Assembly (NCBI RefSeq): GCF_037975245.1
Contig: NC_092579.1
Coordinates: 24,659,166 to 24,723,165 of the forward strand
Direction: 5' to 3'
DNA length: 64,000 nucleotides
Source of the DNA: Apostichopus japonicus
Taxonomy: Eukaryota > Echinodermata > Holothuroidea > Aspidochirotida > Stichopodidae
This document shows, piece after piece, positions 11,317-21,246 of the stretch (its first letter is position 1; each line of letters begins with the position of its first letter). The notes below the pieces were generated by a model. That model was not told where the DNA came from and did no database searches. It saw nothing but the letters and a program-made list of their open reading frames with translations. The position numbers were made by a program, and so were the translations under genes.

Positions 11317-11882
11317 ATTGTTTCCCAGACCTTCTAAAAGAAAGGTGGAAGTTTACAGGTCAATTTAAAATTGATTGAGGAACTATCACAGGTAATTTAA
11401 GTTGTTAATTGTCAAAACATGTGGCTATCCATGGTAACCAAGTTCTGAGGTGCATGTATGCTTTAGTTCTACTGGACTTTCATTTTGTTACTTTCTTTTA
11501 GAAAGATAAGTAAACTCCGAGACATAAATGTACAGACTAAATGTGAACCATTCCAGGATTCATATGTAAATTCTTTACACCCAGCTGATTGACTGATTTA
11601 GTATTAAAGTATTACGTATAAACTAGGAAACACTTCCTGCTTTTATGTCACCCTAATTTGTAAGCTCTTATATAAGTATAACTTGCCTTAATTTATTTGG
11701 TTCAGTCTTCCCTTTTCAAGGTAGATCAAGGGCTTGATTCTCTTGGTTAGGTGGTAATCAAGTTTTATTTAGATGATTAACTTCCATGGATGTATTAAGT
11801 ATTTGATTCATATAAGGTTCTCCCTCAGCTAGGTATTGGCAAACTGAAAGTGATGCATTGCTAGAAATAAGGTTTCCTGTAC
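11317..11882. other. Anonymous spacer
   Basis: AT-rich sequence without any gene, repeat or terminus that I can recognise. Confidence 0.4.
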
Positions 11883-11957
11883 TCCATTCTTTCAAAACAT
11901 TCTTCAAATTCACATTCTTTCAAAACACACATTCTTTTGAAATACACATTCTTTCAA
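11883..11957. repeat. Short tandem repeat ACATTCTTTCAAAAC
   Basis: About four imperfect units built on ACATTCTTTCAAA with 2-5 bp variable spacers lead directly into the left arm of the large hairpin at 11952. Confidence 0.7.
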
Positions 11958-12035
11958 AGCTTTGGTGAAGAAATCTATTGGCAGTCACTCTGTCCTGAGT
12001 GACTGCCAATAGATTTCTTCACCAAAGCTTTGAAA
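11952..12035. repeat. Perfect 39-bp-arm hairpin, 6-nt loop
   Basis: Left arm 11952-11990 and right arm 11997-12035 are exact reverse complements, separated only by TGTCCT. I compared them base by base and found no mismatch in 39 bp. Perfect arms at this length mean either a very young palindromic duplication, a hairpin-RNA precursor under pairing constraint, or an assembly or cloning fold-back. A microRNA precursor would normally show bulges, so this one looks more like an hpRNA source or an artefact. Confidence 0.9.
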
Positions 12036-12484
12036 ACAGCTGGTGTGAGCATCTCTTAGCCCATACAATGAACCACCTTACTCTTTATTGAAATGCTTTA
12101 TGGAAGAAACTTTGTATGTTATCAGATTTTAGACTTTGATAGTCACACTTGTTGCCCATAGATCTTTTGTGACAAATTCTCCCTTTCTTTGATAAAATCT
12201 TTTCTTTACAGAATTATCCCACAATTGTTCAATTTGTGTATGATAGCTTCTGCAGTCAATTTGTATGGTATGGTGATGACATGTCTGTGTGTGTATGTGT
12301 CTGTGTGACACCTTGGCTTGTAAACTATCAAACTCAAAAAGCATCTGGTGGTTCAGCTTCATACTTGGTATATGTCAAAGGTCATTTGAGGTCAACAGAT
12401 GTCACAGCATAAAAACTTGTAGACTTTATCACTTCCATGCAAAGCTTGGAAGTTTATTGGAAAAACTTATTATTTACTGCATGC
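12036..12484. other. Anonymous, with TCAAAGGTCA-type repeat
   Basis: No gene. Near 12374 the sequence GTCAAAGGTCATTTGAGGTC is a member of the degenerate TGACCTTTGACCTC repeat family seen again at 36.6-36.9, 48.6-48.8 and 59.2-60.8 kb. Confidence 0.5.
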
Positions 12485-13490
12485 CTCACTTACCTGTCTC
12501 CCCACAACTGTAGCACCTATTTGGAATAATAAATTTATTCTGTATCTTGTAAGCCTCCTGCTACGTTACTTTTCATGACTAGGCCTTCTTTGTTAGCTTC
12601 TATTCCTTCCTCCTTTGTTACCCTGTTTGCCATTCTATTTACCTTAATTCGGTATCTCAGTACATGTCATCTCGAAGCCAGTTGAAATGCATCAATTGTT
12701 TGTTGTTTTCGTCCCAGGAGAGCTTGGGATGATCATGAATTATGACCGAAGTGCTGTAAATGTACCAGACGGAACCCCTGCGTAGTTTGTATGTTTTGCA
12801 AACCCAGTGACAAGATATAGATGGGTTGTTCAAAGGACAGAGAACAAAATTACAAGAACAGTTGGCACATTTACCCAACCCAAATGGCTCCACAACAGTA
12901 GGGTAAGGAGAGATGGGTGAAGTGAAAGAGGAGGGAGAGGAGGTCACGGAAAGTCAGCAACCGCAGATAGAGCTGGGTCGCAGAAGGAAGTACTGTAGTG
13001 TCCGCAGGGTCGCAGAAAGAGAAAGATCGACCACAGGTCAACAGACAGAGGTGATGACAAGGTCGCATGAAAGGGGAGAATTGGCCCAGTAGTGATGCAA
13101 GACAGTGGTCTACCCGCTACGGGAACACAGAGAGAGGTAAGGGTCACCAAGGTGATCGAGCACCTGGAGTCGGGAGCATGGTCAAATCAGATCCTGATCG
13201 CGGTCCCAGAGAGGCTGCAGGAGTAGAAGGAGATGGTCTCCTGGCTTCTGGTGCATCATTGGACTCCTGACGACAGATACCAACTGGCAAACAGAAGGTA
13301 CCAATCCCCAAGACGGAGACAACAATTGAACCAGCCTTAATGGCTCATTTGACAGGCCTGCTAAAACCATTGCTGGTAATGGAGCAACTAAGAAGCTCTC
13401 CCTTCAAAAGACAGGTTAACAGGGATTCAGAAACAACAGCATTCACATCGGCCACGACCACAGAACCGGTGGTTGGATGCATCCTGCTAT
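12485..13490 (+). mobile_element. DIRS-type retroelement copy C2, 5' part only
   Basis: It begins with a 5' ITR (CACTTACCTGTCTCCCCACA...GTAGCACCT near 12488-12520), continues through a leader like that of copy B (CCAGTTGAAATGCAT), and enters gag. It stops abruptly at 13490, where the CACGTG-rich element starts, and does not resume on the far side. Confidence 0.75.
12745..13487 (+). pseudogene. DIRS gag N-terminal remnant (C2)
   Basis: Near 12748-12795 one frame reads KCCKCTRRNPCVVC, aligning with CPKCRTCTRRDPCLVC of copy A and KCRSCTRRGPCLVC of copy B. A stop follows soon after. Other frames then give KGQRTKLQEQLAHLPNPNG-like sequence matching AGQRSKLQDKLDLLPNLSG of copy A. Near 13340 the frame reads MAHLTGLLKPLLVMEQ, matching TGLLKPLLEREQ of copy A gag. 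Multiple stops and frameshifts break it, and everything downstream of about 13487 is gone. Gag would form the particle or RNA-binding component of the element. Confidence 0.75.
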
Positions 13491-14664
13491 GGGCCATTCT
13501 CGGTCACGTGTGTGACGGAAAAATGGGGAGATTTGCACTTTACCACTAAGTAAATACTTTTAGGTAAAGAAAGTTGGGTTGATTGTAGTACTTAAGTATG
13601 CACTAGGGGACTCTTTTACAAAACCATATAGCTTAGCCAAAATCAGAACATTCATGTGCTGGCAGAGGTCATATAAAGGTCGGTCACATGTGTGAATTGA
13701 AATGAAACTGGCTTTTTTGCACAAAGAAACATTGGCAAATTCCTCAGTTTCTACCAGGCTGGATATCCCTAATTTCTCATGTTTCTACCTTAATGTGTTT
13801 CCATTCTAACAAGACATTTCACCTCAATATTTCACTTCTTAAAATTAGCATAATACTACATAAAATAAAAAAATCCGGTCACGTGTGTGACATTGTTGGG
13901 TCACATGTGTGACATTCTGAATTTTCAGTCCATAGTATGCACTTTTTGCAGTGCAAATGTTGACTCTAGTAATGACCACAGAACAGCACTGATGTTGATA
14001 TTCCATAGGAATTACTTTAAAACAGTTTTACTGCCATGATTTGGAGGGTCACGTGTGTGACATTATTGAGTCACGTGTGTGACATTCTGCATTTTCATGG
14101 ATAAATGTCACACACGTGACCATTGGTCACGTGTGTGACGACTAATTAGAGGCTATTAAGTAATCGTAGGAATAATTATTTGATTGGATATTTTGCAGAA
14201 CTAACAGTCTGTACCATGAACGGTTGCATATCAAGTGTGGACATCATTAGGCACATCAGTTACTTTTAATCAAAACTTTTGCGTTATTTTGGTCACGTGT
14301 GTGACATCAAAATTATGCTAATTAGCACCCATTATTAACGAAGAATTGAAGATCAGGAACCTCTGCTTTGAGAATGAAATAAATGAACCCATGTATAACT
14401 GACTCCATGTGATAGTTGATAACTGAAATATTGTTTCTAGATACTCATGTAGAAAAAAACAAATATACATTAAAAAGTACAAATTTTGGCTAAAACTTAC
14501 AATAATGCAAATTTATGCAAATGAGTATGTTATGGTTGTAATTTTAATGAAAAAACTATGAAACAGAAAACTTGAGGTATACCTTTAAATCAAAAAGTAT
14601 AACATTTGGTCCTGATGAACACTTTAGTTTTTTCATGCCAGTTTCATTTTCCAGAGAATGGCCC
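13491..14664. mobile_element. TIR element rich in GTCACGTGTGTGAC
   Basis: GGGCCATTCTC at the left end is exactly inverted as GAGAATGGCCC at the right, with TAT next to both ends (a possible 2-3 bp TSD). A second inverted pair, GAAACTGG near 13700 and CCAGTTTC near 14636, lies further in. At least eight copies of GTCACGTGTGTGAC or a one-base variant are scattered through it (near 13502, 13682, 13877, 13899, 14047, 14069, 14107, 14125, 14291). No coding capacity was seen. It interrupts DIRS copy C2. Confidence 0.72.
14107..14139. repeat. Palindrome with two CACGTG boxes
   Basis: GTCACACACGTGACC, then ATT, then its exact reverse complement. It gives a 15-bp-arm hairpin in which each arm holds a CACGTG core, the canonical E-box recognised by bHLH-zip proteins in animals. 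A regulatory role is inference. Confidence 0.8.
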
Positions 14665-14667
14665 TAT

Positions 14668-15290
14668 ATATATGACTGACTGACTTAGGTGCGTAGGACG
14701 CTGTGTCCCTTTGCCCTCTGGCGAGTAATCCTCCTCCAATTTGGTCTATCTGCTGCGCAACTTTCAACAGCTTGGGTTGTCATACCTAGGTCTTTCTGGA
14801 TTAGGTCCTTCCATCTTGAAGGTGGTCGTCCTGGAGGTCTTGGCTTGCTGAAGTCATTCTTGAATGCTTGATATGGAAGCCGGTGCTCCGGCATCCTAAA
14901 GACATGGCCGGCCCATTTCAGGCGTCTCTTGCAGATTGCATCATTGATGGTAGTAGTTACATTCAGCCTTTGTCTGATGGTGTTGTTCCTCACTTTATCT
15001 AGGATGGAAACACCCATTATTGCTCTGAGACATCTCATTTCAAAGACATCAAGTCGATGACGATCTTTTTCACAGAGTGCCCAGGATTCAGAGCTGTAAG
15101 TTGCTATTGGCAGAATGAGGGCCTGGTAAATCCTTACTTTCAGGGATCTGGTGATGTCATGGTTTGACCAGATGGTATTTTTCAGTCTTCCAAAAGCCCA
15201 GGAAGCCAACCTTATGCGGCGTTTGACGTCTTCTTCCATTGAGGGGACATTGCTGCCCAGGAAGACAAAGTTGTCAACTTTCTGAACAGG
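14668..15290 (-). mobile_element. 5'-truncated non-LTR retrotransposon (LINE) end
   Basis: The minus strand carries the 3' end of a LINE coding region and finishes at 14668-14690 in a short repetitive tail (CAGTCAGTCAGTCATATATA), typical of RTE/CR1-like elements that end in simple repeats rather than poly(A). The 5' side breaks off at about 15285-15290, next to a TA repeat that belongs to the neighbouring SINE. Confidence 0.8.
14685..15285 (-). pseudogene. LINE reverse transcriptase C-terminal domain
   Basis: About 195 residues are open from VQKVDNFVFLGSNV to the stop near 14685. Characteristic pieces are DVKRRIRLASWAFGRLKN, YSSESWALCEKDRHRLD, FEMRCLRAIMG, NTIRQRLN and RRLKWAGHVFRMPEHRLPYQ. 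These are the hallmarks of the region after the polymerase palm in RTE/CR1-type endonuclease-reverse transcriptases. The palm with its catalytic YADD box is missing, so it is a 5'-truncated relic. The open frame as a whole starts upstream at 15359 within SINE sequence, which is not part of the gene. Exact clade not determined. Confidence 0.82.
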
Positions 15291-15725
15291 TATATATATA
15301 TATATGTATGCGACCTTCCTTACCGGTTTCAAACCTCTAGACATACAATCAGAGTCCATAGTCTAGTGGTCAGGGTGTCCGCATATAAAGTGGGAGGCCC
15401 AGGTTTGAATCCCGCTGGAGGCCGGAAGTTTTTTTGCTGTTCTGGATTTTCCAACTCACTACGATTTCATTTATATATATTCATTCATTTGTCCTTGTCT
15501 TTTGCTTCCATTTCATTCATTAGTCTGTTCAAAGTATCTCTTTCGAGATCTGGCTTTAGGAATCACAAATGATTTTGAGTTGGTTAGCATCATGTTTGAT
15601 CTCTAGAGTAAGGCAAATTAGTCACCAAAACAGAACTAGTATTGTTCGATACAGGTGACAAACGCCTACAGTGGAATTACGACCTACATTAACGGTTTCA
15701 AACCTCTGGACATACAATCAGCGCC
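15291..15725 (+). mobile_element. tRNA-derived SINE, one unit plus partial second
   Basis: A pol III A box-like TAGTCTAGTGGTC (about 15358) and a B box GGTTTGAATCC (15402-15412), followed by a tail ending TTTGATCTCTAGAGTA, belong to the same family as 44528-45137. From about 15611 a second unit begins (CAGAACTAGTATTGTTCGAT) but ends near 15725, just after CATACAATCAGCG. The repeated 5' leader includes TTACCGGTTTCAAACCTCT. The tRNA-like part folds only loosely, so a functional tRNA is unlikely. Confidence 0.8.
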
Positions 15726-16541
15726 CAGTAGCCCTTTTCAAAGGAACTTAAGACAGAAAGCAAATACATTTACAAGGAGCAAAAAACCTGTGTTCCTGTC
15801 TCAACCAATTCACAGATTGAAATCATGAAGTTGCCCTAGGATGTGTTATACAGACCTGTGTACTATATTCAAGTGGTAGATTTTGCAGGTGTTGTAATAT
15901 CTGCCAATCTGCTACAGTATGTAGGGGAAATAATCAGCCAATATCAATTATTGATTCCCCTCTTCTTGGTAAGTTGGTGCTGCTCCTAGGCATGCTATTT
16001 TATCAGCAAACTAATTTCCGTAATGGATTGCATAAGATATTATATTAATATTTATGTGGCCTTCATTTATGATTCAAACTCGAATGTTGAAGTAACCAGT
16101 GTATGATGTGTAATTTGAGATTGTCAAGTCTTTGTTATCACTTTGAAATGTGCTAGAAGCAGAATTGATGCATTCTCATGTGTCTGCAGTAAATTCTCCC
16201 TAGCCTCAGGCACAACATGCCATGCAACTGTCAATTTACAATATAGAATGTAATCTGTGCATGTCAAATACCCTACAAGTCTGTGTGTCTGAATATAATT
16301 TTTATCATTGTTTCATTATTTATTGAAAATTTACCCATAATGGTCACATGTATTTGGCCAATTGTTTTTGAATCAAATGATCAAAAGAGGCATAAACAAA
16401 ACTGTCATTTTTGGTCTGCTACATTTGAAAGTGATAAACTGTGATGAATAACTTCCCCAAACAGCCAAGAAAATGTTGCTCTGATTTTGTATGTGTGTGT
16501 ACATATCAACTTAGGTCAAAGTCTGAAAACTTTGTAAATAA
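15726..16541. other. Anonymous spacer
   Basis: No gene, repeat or terminus that I can support. Confidence 0.4.
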
Positions 16542-16707
16542 GGGGTTAATCAACAGTCTAGCGTGCGTTACTCACAGGATTAATGCACGATCGGGGGATA
16601 ATGCAAGCGATGCACGAGGGCGGAGCCCGAGTGCATCCAGCGATAGCATTAACACCCGGAATGCTTTAATCATGTGAGTAACGCACGCTAGACCGTTGAT
16701 TAACCCC
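16542..16707. repeat. Long inverted repeat, about 41-bp arms
   Basis: GGGGTTAATCAACAGTCTAG... (16542-16582) pairs with ...CTAGACCGTTGATTAACCCC (16666-16707) with very few mismatches. The 80-bp centre has its own nested inverted words, GTGCATC/GATGCAC and GGGC/GCCC around GGCGGAGCCC. A partial diverged repeat of the arm, CGTGCGTAACTCACAGGATT, recurs at 16811-16830. It may be a small foldback transposon; TSDs are not evident. Confidence 0.85.
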
Positions 16708-18848
16708 GTTCATTCATACACTACCATTTGTGTGGGGAAAAATCATAAAACAAAACATTTTTGGTTACATATAACCAAAGATTTATTAAAGTGATGCCCA
16801 GTAATTTTACCGTGCGTAACTCACAGGATTAACCACGGTCAGCTGACCTGAACGGACCAATAGGATTTGGGAATCTTTACTAAGTATGAATGAACACAAT
16901 ATTATTGTAAATTGTTTAACTCCAAAATTAAAGCTTGAACATTGCTCATACCACAAATGTGGATCCACACTGTTGAGTGCAACAATGCTCTTTGCTTTGG
17001 TGGTTAAATGTTGTATGAGGTTGACAGAGGTCATAGTCTGAACTCTGAAAACATATTAACTTGCAACTAGTGTACAATCAATTATGCTTACACAGAAAAT
17101 ACCGATTACCGATTTTTTTTTTCATAATCAGGCCGATTCCTATTCCGATTATTTCAAAAGAGAAAATATCCTGTTTAAATACGAAATCAGCAATAAAATA
17201 CATGATTGAAACAATTATTGTTGTGATTTTCCTCTGTTCATTTTGCTTTCATTGTAAAAAAAGGCTCTTACGTATCCTTTTGTATGTACCAAATCACCTC
17301 TGGAGTTTCTTTACAAATTTCAAAAAATTATGAAAATATGACATCCTACCAAGTTAGCACTGTGCTAAGCGAATGGCCTAACCACCTTGACATACATGTC
17401 ACCTGTTAATGGCTTGAAATGCACTAAGAATAGCTTCTCAAATATCCATCTCAAAAAGTATCTCAGACAAACCATCCATCTTCAATCTTTACCAAAGTGT
17501 AAATTTTAATTACATATTTCTTTTCAGTATTATTCCGTTTATGAACAAATAGAAATGTTACGAACTTGAAGTTAAACATCCTCATTCGTTACCTATTTAA
17601 CTCCATTCAAGTTCAAAGAAAATGTACAGTAACCTAAGGCTAATCAAACTGAACAGCAGATGGTACCAACCTAACTTGTTTATAATTACTGTAGAATGTT
17701 ACCAGATTGATGTAAAGAAATCATAACAACTATAAACTACTCCAATACTGTTTTTTCACAAATTTGCAATTTACTTGTGCATATATAGCTCGGCAACATA
17801 AAGGAAGGTATCGGGAATCACTTTATCATGTTGACAAAGTCTATTTAGCAGGCCTTGACAAATATGACAGCCAACTCGCCATTGGTAAGTAGAATTTTAA
17901 CTTTGGCGAAAAGAAAATGCACTAAGCTCAAAATTTTGGGGAGTGGCTCTTGGGCTAGTCAAACCCTAGTCTTGGCCAAGTCGTTTGTAATACTCTTTTT
18001 CTTGCGTGCAAATTGTACATGCCTCAGAGTCCGTGTTTCTGCCTACCACGTACGTGCTTGCCCACTGTTTTTACATGCCCGAGGATCTGTCCGATACAAA
18101 CGTCTTGAACATTTCTCCAAAGAGGGGCATGAACTTATGCAAACCACAAAATGTTTATTCATATTATTGTTACGAAATTGCGTGTCATGTGAGATCATGT
18201 TTCTTCCACAGCAATTAGCGGCCGTCTTATAGTGTACAGACCAATCTAAGGCCAAGTGATTGTTCACTGCGGGGGGCAGGGCTTGAATAAACATTTTGGG
18301 GGAAGTGTGCCCAATTGACAAACATGATCGGCTTCTCTATTCTGAAACAAATGTGCCAGAATCAAACGAAAACATATGATAGCTTGGGAGAAATGTTCAA
18401 GACCCTAGTATCAATCTAAAGCATTGCCACTGGCATTCTCTGAGAAGTACAGCAAATAGATACGGGAAAATAGTTTGTGAGAAAGAAAGGTACACTAGGC
18501 TGTACATACTAGGGTCTTAACAAGACTGTCAAGTCAAGTCAAGACAAGTCAAACCCCAGTTACAGCAAGGCTATCCTTACAAACATTTCACAAAATGATG
18601 AAAGCACTTACCGTAACAACTTTGAAGCAAGTTTCAGTTGTAAACTGATTTTTGTCAATCTCAATGGAAATGAACTTGTAAAATGGTTCGCTATCTGCAT
18701 TCAACCCTTTTTAATTACGGTCGCCATGGTCGCATTGGCGACCACAATTCTCGGCTGGCGATGAGAATTTCTGGAAAAATTAATGCTAGTCGCCAGCCCT
18801 GTAATACTGTGACGATCAGTTTTTGCAACTGAAAATTTCACCAATGCT
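16708..18848. other. Anonymous sequence
   Basis: No gene recognised. Noted only: AATCGG-type words at 17100-17150 like those at 0.7 kb, a CAAGT short repeat at 18528-18550, and a GGTCGCC...GGCGACC inverted stretch at 18720-18800. Confidence 0.4.
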
Positions 18849-18965
18849 TACTCCAAAACTTACTGGTTTGGATATTTACGAGTGACGAGCTTACCTGTCT
18901 CGCCACAACCTTAGCACCCTCATTCTACCGTGCCTAGAATGTCCTGGTAACCTTTTAACACTGTG
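18849..18965 (-). repeat. DIRS 3' ITR of copy A
   Basis: TTTGGATATTTACGAGTGAC...GAGCTTACCTGTCTCGCCAC...TTAGCACCCTCATTCTAC matches the left end of copy B at 25050-25165 and, inverted, the right ends of copies B and C1. A second, shorter match in the inverted sense (GGTGAGGAGACAGGTAAG at 19280-19297) lies 320 bp inward and may be a degraded internal complementary region. Confidence 0.78.
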
Positions 18966-19383
18966 CACCCTCTGTGACCCGGCTTCACAGGTCACTGCCC
19001 ATCCTTCTCATGAGACCAAAGCCCTCCAAAGTGGTCTCTGCCTTGGAGTCGAGTAGTAGTCCTCCCAGACAGAAGAGGAAGGCTACTCCCTCGACTCCTG
19101 AACTAACATCGAATTCTGACGCTACCGACGGGAGGGGGAGTACTCCCCCCAGTAGGGAGGGAGACTACCCTCTACGACCCCGTCCACGTCTGACCCCTTA
19201 ACTCTAACAAAGAGGCCTAAAATAGCAGGAGATACTCTTAAGTTAGGCCCAACGCCCTGAACACCGTAGTGTAGATGTGGTGAGGAGACAGGTAAGTAAC
19301 GAGACAACCAAAGTGAGAAGAACATTACTTCATTGAGAAAGGGGGTATACGACACTAAAAACCCCAGTAACTCAAGGTGGATC
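18966..19383. other. Unassigned DIRS-interior segment
   Basis: It lies between the 3' ITR and the minisatellite. The plus strand is open from 18974 to 19201 (75 residues, Ser/Pro/Arg-rich), without a recognisable domain. The ICR-like stretch at 19280 sits here. It could be degraded 3' element sequence; I see no recombinase motifs on either strand. Confidence 0.35.
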
Positions 19384-19484
19384 TAAGTTACTACAAGTTA
19401 CTACACGTTACTACGAGTTACTACCGGTTACTGCAAGTTACTACAAGGTACTACGAGTTACTACCGGTTCCTACACGTTACTAC
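19384..19484. repeat. 10-bp minisatellite TTACTACNNG, 10 copies
   Basis: Units TTACTACAAG, TTACTACACG, TTACTACGAG, TTACTACCGG and so on follow each other without gaps. The array abuts the end of the RNase H-side coding region exactly where a DIRS element should continue into its recombinase. Confidence 0.9.
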
Positions 19485-19485
19485 G

Positions 19486-20064
19486 TCAAAAAAGTGGCGG
19501 ATCTTTCTCAGGACCTGGCCGATCATGCAGAGCGGCGGGAAGGCGTAGGCCTCCAGATTGTTCCATGGGAAGGACATGGCGTCGATGTGGTGCGCCCTGG
19601 GGTGGAATTGTCTGGAGCAAAAGATCTGGAGTTTGGTGTTCTCCGCCGTCGCAAACAGGTCCACCATTGGTTTGCCGAAGATTTCGAAGATCCTGTTGCA
19701 TGTCTCCTGGGACAGTGCCCACTCGTTTGGGTCCTCTGGACAGAGCATCGGCCATCACATTTAGTTTTCCGGCGATGTGGGACGCTCGTAATGTCATTCC
19801 GGAGTCCTTGGCTGTCATCAGGACTTCCCAGGTCAGCTGACATAACCTCTCGGAGTGAGTGCCCCCTTGTCTGTTTATGTACGCTACCACGGTGGTATTG
19901 TCCATGAAGACGGTGGTTACTGTATTTTTCAGGTGTTCGTGGAACGACTCTAGGGACCGTTTGACAGCCAACATCTCTATTGAGTTGATGTGCCATGACT
20001 TTTCTGCTGTGGACCACGTCCCCCAGGCTGTCAGGTTCTTCCAGTGGGCTCCCCACCCTGTCAA
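19486..20064 (-). pseudogene. DIRS RNase H domain (copy A)
   Basis: About 190 residues are open, starting at TGWGAHWKNLTAWGTWS and continuing INSIEMLAVKRSLESF, VFMDNTTVVAYINRQGG and ASHIAGKLNVMADALSR. These are the strand and acidic-residue signatures of retroelement RNase H (the Asp of the opening T-G-W segment is upstream; Glu in IEMLA; Asp in VFMDN; Asp in ADALS). It would degrade the RNA strand of the RNA-DNA hybrid. A neighbouring frame then encodes LFATAENTKLQIFCSRQ and AYAFPPLCMIGQVLRKI, the usual continuation after RNase H in DIRS elements, so a frameshift near 19740 splits them. The region ends at the minisatellite. Confidence 0.85.
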
Positions 20065-20179
20065 TGAAGCGTCCGTCGTGACCGATGTGTTTGGCAGACT
20101 GGTGGTGAAGGGGACCCCTTGGTCTCAATTGTCTGTGTCGTGCCACCATTGTAGATGGGCGGTGACATCTTCCGATCGG

Positions 20180-21193
20180 CGCTGTCTGGTCCAGGGTTAG
20201 CAGGTTGGCCGTTTTCCGCAGGTGGAGTTGCAGCGGACGCATGCGTAGTCTGCATAATGTCACCACGTCAACCAGGCTGGATATTAGCCCCAGGGCTCGG
20301 AGCCACATTCCTGTGGGTGACTCTTGTGACGATATGATTTGGGCTGTGGCCGCTCTGACTGCCTCTATTCTTTGTTCTGAGGGACTGGCTATGCCTGTGG
20401 TGGAGTCTAGTCTGGCCCCCAGGAACTGGATCGTCTGTGTTGGTGTTAGCTGGGATTTTGTTTGATTGATTATCCAACCCAGTTCCTGAAGGATCTGCAC
20501 CGTTTTCTGTACGTTGTGTGCTGCATTGGACTTCGACTCTCCTACTATGAGCCAGTCGTCGAGGTAGGCGTACAACGTTACTCCTTCTTTCCTGAGGTAG
20601 GCGATTACCGTTCCTGCCACTCTTGTGAAGACTCTTGGTGCCGTAGACAGGCCGAACGGGAGTGACCTGAATGTAAATCTCCTTCCGGCGTATTGGAAGG
20701 CTAGGTACCGCTGGTGACGTGGATGTATTGGTATATGTAAGTAGGCGTCCTGTAGGTCTACGCTTGCCGCCCACATGCCCTTTCTGAGAAGGGGTAGGAT
20801 TAAATTTAGGGTCTCCATACGGAAACGTTTTGGTTCTACGTAATTTTGGTTGAGGGGTTTTAGGTTCAAGATCAGGCGCCAAGATCCGTCCCGTTTTTGT
20901 GTTAGAAACAGGGAGGAGCGGAAGAGGGGTCCCGCCTCTCCCGACACCTCTACAATTGCCCGCTTTGCCAGCAAGGCTGATACTTCCCCTTCTAGTGCTG
21001 CTTGTTGGACGGGGTCGGTGGGTATTGGAGGTCTTCCCCCCTTCCCGGAGGGCGGGGCGGAGGTGAACTCTATCTTGTACCCTTGTGAAACCGTCTCCAA
21101 TACCCACTTGTCCCCGCCCAAAGTGTCCCATTGCTGGGTGAAAAGTGAAAGTCTCCCCCCCCACCTGCGGCATTGCCGTGGTGAGGTGGGCAC
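20180..21193 (-). pseudogene. DIRS reverse transcriptase (copy A)
   Basis: From the Met at 21193 the frame encodes LFLTQKRDGSWRLILNLKPL (residues 95-114), GMWAASVDLQDAYLHIPIHP (139-158, motif A with catalytic Asp), SLPFGLSTAPRVFTRV (177-192) and YLDDWLIVGES (210-220, motif C with both catalytic Asp). It then reads LQELGWIINQTKSQLTP and QFLGARLD, the thumb and connection region. All polymerase motifs look intact. The frame stays open to 19523, but past about 20180 the RNase H continues in another frame, so one frameshift separates the two domains. The enzyme copies element RNA into DNA in DIRS replication. Upstream gag lies in a different frame. Confidence 0.88.
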
Positions 21194-21246
21194 CCCTAGG
21201 GCCGGGCGGCAAACGGTGGTCTAGTGGAGGAGCGGTCGCCGTCCCG

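Noticed and set aside
11952-12035. Calling the perfect hairpin a microRNA gene
   Set aside because: No bulges, no known mature sequence and no expression data; recorded as a repeat and a finding only.
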